Source of the DNA: Chryseobacterium carnipullorum
Lineage (GTDB): Bacteria > Bacteroidota > Bacteroidia > Flavobacteriales > Weeksellaceae
NCBI RefSeq assembly: GCF_900142785.1
Contig: NZ_FRCD01000015.1
Coordinates: 62,001-126,000, forward strand
Direction: 5' to 3'
DNA length: 64,000 nt
The notes beneath the pieces were generated by a model. It was given only the letters and a program-made list of their open reading frames with translations. It was not told where the DNA came from and ran no database searches. Within the stretch, counting starts at the first letter, position 1. The number at the start of each line of letters is the position of its first letter. This document shows positions 1-9,025 of this stretch, in pieces. The position numbers were made by a program, and so were the translations under genes.

Positions 1-42
1 TACTGCAAATTTACAATATGTAATTGAATGCATTACATTGAT

Positions 43-681
43 TTAAGCCTGATTTTTCAACAATGCGTTCCGGTTTTTATACACTTTATAGTGTGTGAAT
101 AAAAATGTGAATACAATGACCATGACTGCTCCCCGGGAAATCCATAGCTCCAAGCCATCAGGGACAGATCCCGGAAATGATAAGTAGAGAAGACACACAG
201 TGTACGTGAGTCCGGCATTGATCCAGGAACGTTCCGGATCAGGATAAGCTTTTATTGTCATTGGCTGGTTATATCTCAGAATAGGAATCAGCTTATGATG
301 GTCCCAGATCAGTAATATAATCACAGCAATCATCATGAGAGACGTGATGACCCATGTTCCGGTAAAGGAAAGACTGATGGTAATGATCCATATATTGCTT
401 AATATTGCTAAAAACATCAGAGTTCCAAGAAGGGCCAACCGCTGAGTCATCAGCAAAATTCCAGCGATAATCTGAGAAAGTCCTAAAAAATTCCAGTAAA
501 ATCCTGTCTGATACATGGCTTCAAAGAAGTACCCTATTGGTGTATCTGTTGAAAGGACGGTAAATCTGTTTCCGATTAATTTTGTCAGTCCGGAAGGAAA
601 AAAAGCAAATCCTACCAAATAGCGTAAGTGGATCATCACCCACTGATTAAATCTATTGGTTCGTAATTTTTCAAAGGTCAT
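43..681 (-). CDS. DoxX-like integral membrane protein
   Basis: A 212-residue protein with about six hydrophobic segments, starting at ATG 681. The N-terminal segment with a GFAFFPSG-type stretch near residues 24-31, followed by regularly spaced helices, is like DoxX/DoxD-family membrane proteins, whose biochemical role is poorly defined (some act with thiol or quinone redox partners). It lies alone at the window start, with repeat-rich DNA upstream. Membrane location is clear from the sequence; the family assignment is recognition only and the substrate is unknown. Confidence 0.65.
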   Translation of the reverse strand: MTFEKLRTNRFNQWVMIHLRYLVGFAFFPSGLTKLIGNRFTVLSTDTPIGYFFEAMYQTGFYWNFLGLSQIIAGILLMTQRLALLGTLMFLAILSNIWIITISLSFTGTWVITSLMMIAVIILLIWDHHKLIPILRYNQPMTIKAYPDPERSWINAGLTYTVCLLYLSFPGSVPDGLELWISRGAVMVIVFTFLFTHYKVYKNRNALLKNQA

Positions 682-782
682 GGTGTTCGGATGGCAGGGT
701 TGAGTTTTGGGTTATTGGTTTTAGGGTAGTATTAGTGTTTGCCGGTTGCTAAAATCACTATAAAAATCTTTGCAGTAGCATC

Positions 783-810
783 TTTATTCTTTATTCTTTA
801 TTCTTTATTC
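783..810. repeat. (TTTATTC)4 heptanucleotide tandem repeat
   Basis: Four perfect copies of TTTATTC lie between the DoxX-like gene and the 3' end of the GreA-like gene, 20 bases from a second heptad repeat on the same strand. No gene overlaps it. Such simple repeats often vary in copy number. Confidence 0.85.
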
Positions 811-830
811 TCATGTCTAATATCTCATGT

Positions 831-871
831 CTCTTATCTCTTATCTCTTATCTCTTATCTCTTATCTCTAT
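831..871. repeat. (CTCTTAT)5 heptanucleotide tandem repeat
   Basis: Five perfect copies of CTCTTAT (831-865) and a degenerate sixth copy run into the stop codon of the GreA-like gene. Copy-number change would leave that protein unaltered except possibly at its stop, but would change its mRNA 3' end. The period of seven matches the neighbouring TTTATTC array. Confidence 0.85.
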
Positions 872-1320
872 CAAATCACCTCCACAATCTCCTGATGAAT
901 ATTATTCAAGGTAAAAGCATCGCCGGACTTCATTCCCATCATCTTTTTGGCCATTGGGCTTTCGGGCGAGATGGCATAAAAACGGTCTCCTTCAAAAAAG
1001 AATTCTCCTAATGAAACTGAAATATAGAACCGGGCCTTGTTGGTGATCACCAAAGAACCCAGCTGTATCATTTCTGTGGAATTATTCAGAACCTTTGACA
1101 TATTTCTTTTAAGGTCATTCAAAGCTCCCAGCTGGCGCTGCATCTGGTAAATCTCTTCCTGCATTTCCTCTCTCATGCTGTCATATTTTGGCGTCTTTTT
1201 AATATCACGACTTGCTTCCAGGGTGAACTCTATGAAATTTTTAAGTTTTTCAATTTTCTCAGAGATAACTGTTTTGACATAATTTCTTATATCACTTTTC
1301 ACAAATACGATCTTCTCCAT
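871..1320 (-). CDS. GreA/GreB-family transcription elongation factor-like protein
   Basis: A 149-residue protein read from ATG 1320. The first part (about residues 1-70) is helical and charged, as in the Gre coiled coil, and the C-terminal part has the FKBP-like GreA_GreB_C pattern, with ISPESPMAKKMMGMKSG near residues 118-134 closely matching the Gre consensus around 'SP.G.AL.G'. Gre factors stimulate cleavage of backtracked RNA in RNA polymerase. An in-frame extension to 1392 exists but is AT-rich and unlike a Gre N-terminus, so the internal ATG was chosen. It is shorter and more divergent than housekeeping GreA, so it may be a paralogue. Confidence 0.8.
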   Translation of the reverse strand: MEKIVFVKSDIRNYVKTVISEKIEKLKNFIEFTLEASRDIKKTPKYDSMREEMQEEIYQMQRQLGALNDLKRNMSKVLNNSTEMIQLGSLVITNKARFYISVSLGEFFFEGDRFYAISPESPMAKKMMGMKSGDAFTLNNIHQEIVEVI

Positions 1321-1493
1321 AAATCTAATCTTTACATAAAGATAATAATTTTTTAAAATAACAATTGATATTTTCGTTCTCGATAAAAACAAGTAAGAAT
1401 TTCCTAAAAAAACTGATAATGTGGAGTCCTAAAATGGGTTACTATTGATGTTATGGATTAAACAGTTTTTTTGGCTCTTAAAAAATGGACACA

Positions 1494-1517
1494 AAAAAAC
1501 CTTGTATTTCTACAAGG
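1494..1517 (-). terminator. Intrinsic terminator of the SRPBCC gene
   Basis: On the minus strand a perfect 7-bp stem (CCTTGTA/TACAAGG) with a GAAA loop is followed by seven T. It lies 12 bases after the stop codon of the gene at 1529-2059. Confidence 0.85.
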
Positions 1518-1528
1518 CTTATATTTCT

Positions 1529-2059
1529 TTATTTTTCAGAGATTTTCTTAAGGTCTCCCAGTCCCTGGTCAAACATGGTTTTCATATTCATATCCATCAT
1601 GGGTTTCATGATTTTCATCACCGTATTCAATTCATTGTCTATCGACCACGTAACTTTTGTTCCGTTTCCTTCAGGTGTCAAAACAAATTTTGCAACAGCG
1701 TTACCTTCAAAAGGTTTGATAAAATGAAGTTGAGTTACCAGTTTATCATTGGGTACAATTTCGGTAATGGACTGCTCACCCTCTCCTACTTTATCATTGC
1801 CTTTCCAGTGGTAGGAATCTCCAACTTTATCACCAGTTCCGGAATAGGTGATGACAATATCTTTATCGGCTTTTGAAAATGGATCCCATACATTGTATTC
1901 TTTTAATGAACCTACGTGCTGCCAAACTTTTTCTGTCGGAGCATTGATGACTACTGATTTTTCAAAGTGATAATTCTTACTGAAAGCCAGCATGGCTATC
2001 ACTGCGTATACAACAACTAAAAGGATGATTACGCCAAGAATTTTTAAGAGTGTTTTCAT
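1529..2059 (-). CDS. SRPBCC-family (polyketide cyclase/dehydrase-like) membrane-anchored protein
   Basis: A 176-residue protein with one N-terminal hydrophobic helix (about residues 5-26), followed by a single SRPBCC/START-like lipid- or ligand-binding fold: 'VINAPTEKVWQHVGSLKEYNVWDPFSKAD' type opening near residues 37-65 (W-x-x-x-x-x-x-Y-x-x-W-x-P) and a terminal long helix. Proteins of this class bind hydrophobic ligands; no ligand can be named here. It is a single-gene unit with its own terminator. The helix suggests anchoring with the domain outside the cytoplasm, but this is inference. Confidence 0.8.
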   Translation of the reverse strand: MKTLLKILGVIILLVVVYAVIAMLAFSKNYHFEKSVVINAPTEKVWQHVGSLKEYNVWDPFSKADKDIVITYSGTGDKVGDSYHWKGNDKVGEGEQSITEIVPNDKLVTQLHFIKPFEGNAVAKFVLTPEGNGTKVTWSIDNELNTVMKIMKPMMDMNMKTMFDQGLGDLKKISEK

Positions 2060-2314
2060 AGTTTTGATATTTTGTGTTACTTGTTTTATTTTTTCACCTT
2101 AAAAACTGAGAAACAGGAGCCCTGTCAATGGTCAGTATTTTATGATTTATTGTTTTCAAAATTAGTCATTCCACCCTTTTCGTCTCTTTTCATATGACAA
2201 GATTATTAAAGATAAAGCATTTTTGTCACATCCTGATATCGGGGCATTATTTTTGTGCATTTCAGCTGTGATTCCCAATGAATCATTAAATTTACCTTAC
2301 CTAAAAATCGAACA

Positions 2315-4351
2315 ATGAATATTTTAACAGAGAAATTTACGACACCATATCACTCAGCACCTTTCAATGATATTAAAAATGAAGATTTTCTTCCTGCATT
2401 TAAGGAACTGATCAAAAAATCTGAAGATGAAATTAATGACATTGTCAGCAATTCCGAGGCACCCACTTTTGAAAATGTCATTGAAGCTTTGGCCTATTCG
2501 GGAGAACAGCTTGATGTGGTTTCCAATATCTTTTTCAATTTGAATTCTGCGGAAACAAGTGATGAAATTCAAAAGCTGGCTCAGGAAATTTCTCCGCTTT
2601 TAACTGAATATTCTTCAAAGATCTCTCAAAACGAACCTCTTTTCAATAAGATCAAAAAAGTATACGACGAAAAAGAACAATATCATCTTAATGAGGAGCA
2701 GAAAATGCTTTTGAACGAAACGTACAAAGGTTTTGTAAGAAGCGGTGCTCTGCTGAATGAAGAGGATAAAGAAAAACTACAGAAGATCAACATGGATCTG
2801 TCTTTAAAGTCACTGCAGTTCGGGCAGAATGTTTTAGCATCTACCAATGCTTATTTCAAACAGATCACGAATAAGGAAGATCTGGCAGGAATTCCGGAGG
2901 CTATTCTCGACCAATATGCGGAGGAAGCGAAAGAAAGGGAACTTGAAGGCTGGGTGGTTACTTTGCAGTATCCAAGCTATATTCCTTTCATGACGTATGC
3001 TGAGAACCGTGAACTGAGAAAGGAAATTGCTCTGGCAAGTGGTAAAAAATCTTTTGACGGAGGAGAATTTGACAATCAGGAACTGATTAAGGAACTTCTT
3101 CAATTAAAACAGCAAAAAGCAGAATTATTAGGCTATCAAAACTATGCAGATTATGTTCTGGAAGAAAGAATGGCCAAATCTCCGGTGAAAGTTTTTGATT
3201 TTTTAAATGAACTTTTAACGAAAGCGAAACCTTATGCAGACCAGGAGATTGAGGAATTAAGATCTTTGGCTAAAGCTGACGGAATTGAGGAACTACAGGG
3301 CTATGACCATACTTTCTATGCTGAAAAGCTCCGCAAACAGAAATATGATTTCAATGATGAGGAACTGAAGCCTTATTTCCCATTGGATCAGGTACAGGAT
3401 GCTGTTTTCGGACTGGCCGGAAAACTTTTTGGACTTCACTTTAAGGAAAGAAATGATATTGAAAAATACCATGAGGAGGTGAAGGTGTATGAAGTTTCTG
3501 AGGCTGGAAGTGTGCAAGCTGAAGAAAAGTTCAAAGCTTTACTCTATGTAGATTATTTCCCAAGAAAAGGCAAAAGAGCCGGAGCCTGGATGACGAGCTA
3601 TAAAAATCAGTATAAAAAAGACGGTGAAAACTCCCGTCCGCATATTTCTATCGTTTGTAATTTCAGCAAACCAACAAAAGACACTCCTAGTTTACTGACT
3701 TTCCAGGAAGTAACCACTTTATTCCATGAATTCGGACATGCCCTTCACGGAATCATGGCCGATACACAATATCCAAGTCTTTCCGGAACTTCTGTAAAAT
3801 GGGATTTTGTGGAACTGCCTTCTCAGTTTCTTGAGAATTTCTGCTATGAACCTGAATTTTTAAAGACGTTTGCCAAACATTATAAAACCGGGGAAATACT
3901 TCCTGATGAAAAGATCGAAAAGATCGAGCAGTCCAAAAACTTTATGGAAGGTTACCAAACGATGAGACAGCTTGGTTTCGGACTTCTGGATATGAGCTAC
4001 CATACAAAGGTGGCAGAACTGGAAGGTGAAAGCGTGAAAGCGTTTGAGGATAAGTACACGAAGGCAACAACGCTTTATCCTACCAATCCGGAAACAGCGA
4101 TGAGTCCTAGTTTCTCTCATATTTTCCAGGGTGGATACTCTGCGGGTTACTATTCTTACAAATGGGCTGAAGTTCTGGATGCAGATGCGTTCCAGTATTT
4201 TAAGGAAACCGGAATTTTCAATCCGGAAACTGCTGCAAAATATAAAGTTCTTCTTTCTTCAGGCGGAACAAAAGACCCGATGGAGTTATATAAAAGTTTC
4301 AGGGGAAGTGAGCCGAAAGTGGAGAGCTTGCTGAAGAGAGCGTTTGGATAA
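2315..4351 (+). CDS. M3-family zinc metallopeptidase (peptidyl-dipeptidase Dcp / oligopeptidase A type)
   Basis: A 678-residue enzyme of normal M3 length. The zinc site HEFGH is at residues 471-475, with the third ligand expected in the helix that follows (FVELPSQFLEN, about 493-503). The protein has no signal peptide, so it should be cytoplasmic and degrade short peptides. The N-terminal part (residues 1-240) is the helical M3 lid. It begins with ATG 2315 and is followed after 17 bases by a small unknown gene on the same strand. Dcp and PrlC (OpdA) cannot be separated with certainty by eye, so no symbol is given. Confidence 0.93.
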   Translation: MNILTEKFTTPYHSAPFNDIKNEDFLPAFKELIKKSEDEINDIVSNSEAPTFENVIEALAYSGEQLDVVSNIFFNLNSAETSDEIQKLAQEISPLLTEYSSKISQNEPLFNKIKKVYDEKEQYHLNEEQKMLLNETYKGFVRSGALLNEEDKEKLQKINMDLSLKSLQFGQNVLASTNAYFKQITNKEDLAGIPEAILDQYAEEAKERELEGWVVTLQYPSYIPFMTYAENRELRKEIALASGKKSFDGGEFDNQELIKELLQLKQQKAELLGYQNYADYVLEERMAKSPVKVFDFLNELLTKAKPYADQEIEELRSLAKADGIEELQGYDHTFYAEKLRKQKYDFNDEELKPYFPLDQVQDAVFGLAGKLFGLHFKERNDIEKYHEEVKVYEVSEAGSVQAEEKFKALLYVDYFPRKGKRAGAWMTSYKNQYKKDGENSRPHISIVCNFSKPTKDTPSLLTFQEVTTLFHEFGHALHGIMADTQYPSLSGTSVKWDFVELPSQFLENFCYEPEFLKTFAKHYKTGEILPDEKIEKIEQSKNFMEGYQTMRQLGFGLLDMSYHTKVAELEGESVKAFEDKYTKATTLYPTNPETAMSPSFSHIFQGGYSAGYYSYKWAEVLDADAFQYFKETGIFNPETAAKYKVLLSSGGTKDPMELYKSFRGSEPKVESLLKRAFG

Positions 4352-4368
4352 AATAGCGGGATACGACG

Positions 4369-4797
4369 ATGATACAGGAATTGAATCAGCTAGGAATTAT
4401 TTTTAGACAATCATTAGAAATAACCCTTAGTACTATTGGTCATGAAGATATTGATCTTATTTTAGATAACCGGGATGAGGCGGAATTTTCAAACGCATGG
4501 ACGCAGGCGTATCAATCTTTCGAACAGAAAATAATGGGTCCTGAAATAAAGACTACCATTGATGAGATCCGAAAGGAAATGTTTATGCTCACCTTCGGAA
4601 TTACCAAGTCATCTGACTTATCTGCCTATATTTCTGATGATATTGATCTTATTTGTTCCTGTTATGTTCACGGTGGTGAAAACAATTGGATAGCCCATTT
4701 ACTTTTTACTTATCTCCACCATCAGATTCCGCAAGGAAAGCTGATAGAAACAGATCAAACATTAAATGACTTAATCAAAGGAGCTACTGAAAGGTAG
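4369..4797 (+). CDS. Hypothetical protein, helical, 142 residues
   Basis: I do not recognise the family. The protein is soluble, acidic and mostly helical, with no signal peptide or obvious catalytic motif. It starts 17 bases after the M3 peptidase stop, so it is probably co-transcribed with it. Single-copy soluble proteins of this size and charge, like those at 14021 and 27612, sometimes prove to be immunity-type proteins, but nothing in the sequence demonstrates that here. Confidence 0.7.
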   Translation: MIQELNQLGIIFRQSLEITLSTIGHEDIDLILDNRDEAEFSNAWTQAYQSFEQKIMGPEIKTTIDEIRKEMFMLTFGITKSSDLSAYISDDIDLICSCYVHGGENNWIAHLLFTYLHHQIPQGKLIETDQTLNDLIKGATER

Positions 4798-4886
4798 CTT
4801 CTTTTTGAAATACAATACATAATAATCTGGGGTTCTTCAATTGAATTTACTCTATTCAAGCACTCATCCATTACAGACAAACATTT

Positions 4887-5627
4887 ATGAAACCACCCTA
4901 CAAGATAAAACTGGGACTTTTACTTTTCACACTAGGTTTTCTAGGAATTTTATCTCTTTTAACCATGGAGATTCCCATTATAGAGAAACTAAAAACTGAC
5001 ATGGCAGAGGTCTTCACTCCCTTTCAGTTCAAATTGCTGGTCCTGCTTAACCCTACTATTTTATTGATTATTTTTACAGTCATTGGAACTTTAGCTTATG
5101 ATAAGGTTGGATTTAAACTGCCTGTCTTTGAATATTTAACCCGAAAGAGTAAAGTTTCTGTTGATTATAAAAATATATTGAAATTTGGACTTCTTGGAGG
5201 AATACTAAGTGGATCGTTATTATCTTTTATTTCATGGATCTTTAATTCTGACATTCCCCAAGCGTTAAAAAACTTTACGCCTAACCTATTAAACAGATTT
5301 CTTTATGGAGGAATAACTGAAGAAATCGTCATACGTTTTGGATTAATGACTCTTTTCGTGTGGCTATTTCACTGGATTTTCAAGACCAAAAATGCGATGA
5401 TTTATTGGGTTGGAATTTTACTTTCATCCCTGTTATTCGGGCTTGGGCATTTACCGATCGTGAATGGTTTGGTTGAAAATCCTTCTTTTAGTCTCATCCT
5501 CTATATTATTTTAGGAAATTCAGTGGGTGGAATTATATTCGGATGGCTATACTGGAAAAAAGGACTTGAGTCAGCCATGATTGCCCATATCGTCACTCAT
5601 ATCATATTTCTGATCACCGGAGTCTGA
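4887..5627 (+). CDS. CPBP-family intramembrane glutamic endopeptidase (Abi/Rce1 type)
   Basis: A 246-residue polytopic membrane protein. The three CPBP motifs are visible: EExxxR at residues 145-150, FxxxH at 184-188 and the terminal H-x-x-x-H at 234-238. The family includes the CAAX protease Rce1 and bacterial bacteriocin-immunity (Abi) proteins; bacterial substrates are mostly unknown. It starts at ATG 4887, 89 bases after the preceding gene, and a GC-stem hairpin lies 170 bases downstream. Catalytic activity is likely since all motif residues are kept. Confidence 0.88.
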   Translation: MKPPYKIKLGLLLFTLGFLGILSLLTMEIPIIEKLKTDMAEVFTPFQFKLLVLLNPTILLIIFTVIGTLAYDKVGFKLPVFEYLTRKSKVSVDYKNILKFGLLGGILSGSLLSFISWIFNSDIPQALKNFTPNLLNRFLYGGITEEIVIRFGLMTLFVWLFHWIFKTKNAMIYWVGILLSSLLFGLGHLPIVNGLVENPSFSLILYIILGNSVGGIIFGWLYWKKGLESAMIAHIVTHIIFLITGV

Positions 5628-5799
5628 AAATAATGGAATAAGAATTTTTTACAGGGGAAAACATTTCATCAATCATAACGATTCAAATCTTTAGAAACAT
5701 TAATTGTCAAATACAAGAAAACCCCATCAAAAAACGGAACAAAAATCTGAATTGAAAACTCACTGATTTAATTTTGTTTTTTGTAATTTCACAGCAGTA

Positions 5800-5824
5800 A
5801 AAAAGCTGCTTTGAGCAGCTTTTT
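5800..5824 (+). terminator. Hairpin with T-tract between the CPBP gene and the phosphotransferase gene
   Basis: Perfect 11-bp stem AAAAAGCTGCT/AGCAGCTTTTT with a TTG loop. It can end transcription of the CPBP gene. A candidate -7 box (TAATTTTG, 5769-5776) lies upstream of it, so it could also lie inside the leader of the phosphotransferase gene and act as an attenuator. Confidence 0.8.
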
Positions 5825-5856
5825 TACTATCGAAACTATAACAACAGAAAACACTA

Positions 5857-6849
5857 ATGACAGAGAAATTTCCGGTAATCCACAGTACCCTTTCACCAAA
5901 AGAACTCAACAATCTTATTCAACAACAATATCATCTGAGTAACCTTACCGAATGTAAGTTATTCCGGGCTGCCATGAACCATCTTTATATCGTTACAGAT
6001 GGAGAAGAAAAATATGTGTTCCGGGTGTACACTTTTGACTGGAGAACATCATCAGAAATAGAAGAAGAATTAAGACTTTTAACTCATTTAAAAGAAAATG
6101 GCGGATCCGTAGCCTATCCCATTGCAGACCAATCCAATCAATATATACAGGAAATAAACGCGCCCGAGGGAAAAAGATTCGGGGTATTATTTTCGTATGC
6201 AAAGGGAACAAAGACTGCAAAATTTTCAAGCCAGGCCAGTTTTGTCATAGGTCAGGCATTAGCAAAAGTTCACCAGTCGACAGAGAATTTTGCACTCCAC
6301 AGAATCACCTACAATACCCAGAGTTTACTTTCAGATTCTCTTTTAAGAACCAAAATGTTTTTCAAAAGCACGACGGATGACCTTCTTTTTTTAGAAAGGC
6401 TATCCGATTTCTTAACTGAAAAATTTGACAATGCAGACCGGCAATCCATGAGATACGGAGCCATACATCTTGACGTTTGGTTTGACAATATGCATATTGA
6501 TCATGAAAAAGAGGTAACTTTTTTTGACTTCGATTTTTGTGGAAACGGCTTTTTATGTCTTGACATTTCCTACTTTTTATATCAGTTATTTTCCACCAAC
6601 ATCAATGAAAACGACTATCGGATCAAAGCAGAAAGCTTTTTAAAAGGGTACGAAACAATCAGTGAAATAAGCAAAGAAGAAAAAGATTTTTTACCTTTCG
6701 CCTGTTTAGCCATCATGAATTATTACATCAGTATTCAATGTGACAGATTTGAGTACTGGACGAATATTTTCCTGAATGAAGACCATTTAAAAAGAATGAT
6801 AGGAAATCTGAAACGCTGGATGGCGTACCATAAAATCGAAATTGAATAA
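5857..6849 (+). CDS. APH/choline-kinase-like phosphotransferase
   Basis: A 330-residue protein of the aminoglycoside phosphotransferase (protein-kinase-like) fold. The catalytic loop is HLDVWFDN at residues 204-211 (the family's H-G-D-x-x-x-x-N with L for G), and the metal-binding DFDFCG is at 224-229. The N-lobe reads 'YVFRVYTF' around 53-60, where the ATP-binding lysine position appears to be Arg. The family phosphorylates small alcohols (homoserine, choline, hydroxylated antibiotics); context does not name the substrate. The best family members to compare are homoserine kinase type II and YihE-type proteins. Confidence 0.8.
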   Translation: MTEKFPVIHSTLSPKELNNLIQQQYHLSNLTECKLFRAAMNHLYIVTDGEEKYVFRVYTFDWRTSSEIEEELRLLTHLKENGGSVAYPIADQSNQYIQEINAPEGKRFGVLFSYAKGTKTAKFSSQASFVIGQALAKVHQSTENFALHRITYNTQSLLSDSLLRTKMFFKSTTDDLLFLERLSDFLTEKFDNADRQSMRYGAIHLDVWFDNMHIDHEKEVTFFDFDFCGNGFLCLDISYFLYQLFSTNINENDYRIKAESFLKGYETISEISKEEKDFLPFACLAIMNYYISIQCDRFEYWTNIFLNEDHLKRMIGNLKRWMAYHKIEIE

Positions 6850-6903
6850 TATAAAAACAGAGAAACAACCATAGGTACAGCGACTACAATACAATCTGCA
6901 AAC

Positions 6904-7692
6904 ATGACAAAAAATTACTTCCTCCCTTTTTTTATTCTATTTCTATTCAACCTGAGCTATGGACAGGCTCCCCCATTACCACCAACTCCTCAGGAAGTAA
7001 AAGATTTTAAAGCCAATGGAAACTCTGCAGTTAAAGTAATAGAAGTTAAAGCTAAAAGCAATAATAAAGCGGAAACTCCCAAAAATACCATTCCAAAATT
7101 CAGGATATCCGTAAAGGAGTCCACCGATAAAAATTCCATTTATTATTTCAAAAATATTGAAACTCAAATAGCAAAACTGGATACCCTTTTGTCTGAGGAA
7201 CAAATCATCAGCCTTACCCAATACAAAATATATACAAATGCAATACACCCAAAGGATCTGGACAGTTTAGCCAATAAGGCTTATCAGCTCAACGAGAAAA
7301 AAAACTATTCTGAGGCTATTGAAACCGCAAAAAAAATACTTATTCAAAGCCCCAACAACATCACCGCCCACAAAGAAATGGCCTACGCCTACAAGCGGCT
7401 TGATCAGAATGATCTATCTAAACTCCATTTTTCAATGATGGTGAAAATAATCAATTCGGTTCTAAAATATGGAGATGGAAGCCGCCAGACTCCGTATATC
7501 CTCAATAATTTTTTTGAAGGGCTCTCAATCTATGAAGCAAAATTCGGATGCTTTCCCAAAAAGGTAACGTTACTTTTGACTACCGAAAAAAAACTTTTAG
7601 GCGGCTACGATTGTTTCCACATCATGCGTTTTTCAGATTTGACGCACTGGCTGCCCTCATTGGAAGAAGAAGATTATACAACAGAACAGTAA
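6904..7692 (+). CDS. Exported protein with TPR-like helices
   Basis: A 262-residue protein with a cleavable signal peptide (hydrophobic core at about residues 5-18, cut near GQA). A proline- and lysine-rich linker follows to about residue 65. Residues 118-165 form tetratricopeptide-like helical pairs (AYQLNEKKNYSEAIETAKK and AHKEMAYAYKRLDQNDLSK). Beyond a scaffold-like exported protein no function can be given. It lies 54 bases after the phosphotransferase gene on the same strand and may share its transcript. Confidence 0.7.
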   Translation: MTKNYFLPFFILFLFNLSYGQAPPLPPTPQEVKDFKANGNSAVKVIEVKAKSNNKAETPKNTIPKFRISVKESTDKNSIYYFKNIETQIAKLDTLLSEEQIISLTQYKIYTNAIHPKDLDSLANKAYQLNEKKNYSEAIETAKKILIQSPNNITAHKEMAYAYKRLDQNDLSKLHFSMMVKIINSVLKYGDGSRQTPYILNNFFEGLSIYEAKFGCFPKKVTLLLTTEKKLLGGYDCFHIMRFSDLTHWLPSLEEEDYTTEQ

Positions 7693-7740
7693 AACAAATA
7701 TGCCCTTATCCAATAACACCCGATCTGCCACACTCTAAAA

Positions 7741-7760
7741 ATTAAATTAAATTAAATTAA
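7741..7760. repeat. (ATTAA)4 pentanucleotide repeat at a start codon
   Basis: Four perfect ATTAA units, with a fifth, altered unit (ATTGA) that contains the TTG start codon of the lactonase gene. The repeat fills the ribosome-binding region, so copy-number slippage would move the start codon relative to upstream promoter elements without changing the reading frame. Confidence 0.85.
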
Positions 7761-7761
7761 A

Positions 7762-8892
7762 TTGAAGAAACTAATAAGCCTTATCGCTCTGATTTTAATC
7801 TGTATCAATGGATATTCACAAAATACCTACGTCTTTTTTGGATCATTCAACCGGGATAAAAACACCGAAGGGATTTACGTTTATAAGCTGGATACTGTCA
7901 AAGGTAAATTATCCAAGGTAACATCGGTTAAAGGAATTTTAAACCCCTCATTTCTTACTTTATCGCCCAATGGAAAATATGTATTGGCCTGTACAGAAAG
8001 TAAAACGCCTAATGCAGGAAGTGTGAGCAGTTTTAAATTCAACCCGAAAGATGAGACGCTTACTTTTATAAACAGTCAGAAAAGTGGGGGCGAAAATCCT
8101 GTGTATGTGACGGTTCATCAAAATGGCAAATGGGTGGTAAATGCCAATTACACAGAAGGAAGTGCTTCCGTATATCCTCTTTCTGAAGATGGAACCCTAC
8201 ATCCTGCGGTACAGAATTTTCAGTTTTCGGAAGGAAGTATCAATGAAGACAGGCAGGACAGATCGCATGTTCATGCCGCAGTTTTTTCACCTGACTTTAC
8301 TCATCTATTCTTACCGGATCTCGGAGCAGATAAAATAAGATCTTATACGTTTGACACTGATAAAGCAGAACCTATGCAGGCAGCTCAACCCCCGTATATT
8401 CCCACCACTTTAGGAGGTGGACCAAGGCATTTCACCTTTCATCCCAATGGAAAATTTGCGTATTGTATCGAGGAATTATCCGGAACGGTCAATGCTTACC
8501 AATATGAAAACTCTAATTTGAAAAGTATTCAAAGAATCAATACACATACAGACGAGAACAAAGACAACTTTGAAAGTTCGGATATTCACATTTCGCCCGA
8601 CGGACGCTTTTTATATGCCTCCAATCGGGGCGCTGAAAATAATATCGCCATTTTCTCCATTCTTGAAGACGGAACGTTAAAAAATGTCGGATACCAGTCG
8701 ATTTTGGGGAAACACGCAAGAGTATTTGACATCGATGAGTCCGGAAAGTTTTTAATTATAGCCAACGGCGGGAGTGGAACTATTGTTGTATTCAAACGGG
8801 ATGCAAAAACCGGTTTGTTAAAAAAAACCGGGAGAAAAGTGAAAATTAAAAGTGCTTCTTGTGTAAAGATCAGAAAGTACTCGTCTACTTAA
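7762..8892 (+). CDS. Exported lactonase-family (7-bladed beta-propeller) protein
   Basis: A 376-residue protein of the 6-phosphogluconolactonase (YbhE/Pgl)-type propeller family. After a signal peptide (MKKLISLIALILICINGYSQ), blades with the typical 'LSPNGKYVLACTESK', 'SPDGRFLYASNRG' and 'HPNGKFAYCIEE' strands repeat to the end. The signal peptide puts it in the periplasm, unlike the cytoplasmic E. coli enzyme, so a role in the pentose phosphate pathway is uncertain. The start is TTG 7762: no ATG exists before the signal peptide, and the MKKL opening is typical. An ATTAA repeat lies directly upstream. Confidence 0.85.
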   Translation: MKKLISLIALILICINGYSQNTYVFFGSFNRDKNTEGIYVYKLDTVKGKLSKVTSVKGILNPSFLTLSPNGKYVLACTESKTPNAGSVSSFKFNPKDETLTFINSQKSGGENPVYVTVHQNGKWVVNANYTEGSASVYPLSEDGTLHPAVQNFQFSEGSINEDRQDRSHVHAAVFSPDFTHLFLPDLGADKIRSYTFDTDKAEPMQAAQPPYIPTTLGGGPRHFTFHPNGKFAYCIEELSGTVNAYQYENSNLKSIQRINTHTDENKDNFESSDIHISPDGRFLYASNRGAENNIAIFSILEDGTLKNVGYQSILGKHARVFDIDESGKFLIIANGGSGTIVVFKRDAKTGLLKKTGRKVKIKSASCVKIRKYSST

Positions 8893-9025
8893 ATATTCAT
8901 CCCATCGATATAAGTGAAGATGACCCGAATAGATAAAGCTGACTTTCTGGAATTGGAATTATCCAATGGATTATTTAATTTTGATATGATCCGCAGGACG
9001 AAACTAAAATAAAAAACCAATTCCT

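Noticed and set aside
19..37. TGTAAT...ATTACA inverted repeat at the window start
   Set aside because: Six-base AT-rich arms with a 7-base gap are expected by chance in this sequence.
739..1011. Plus-strand frame across the heptad repeats
   Set aside because: It consists of translated repeat (Ser/Leu/Tyr runs) and antisense of the greA-like gene; the repeat, not a gene, explains it.
1445..1876. A plus-strand frame of about 140 codons opposite the SRPBCC gene
   Set aside because: It is the antisense shadow of the SRPBCC coding sequence and has an unusual His/Phe/Lys composition.
8920..9012. A 30-codon open frame before the DUF3592-like gene
   Set aside because: It has no membrane helix, operon overlap or clear promoter. 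Thirty codons arise by chance in this sequence, so it is not called a gene.
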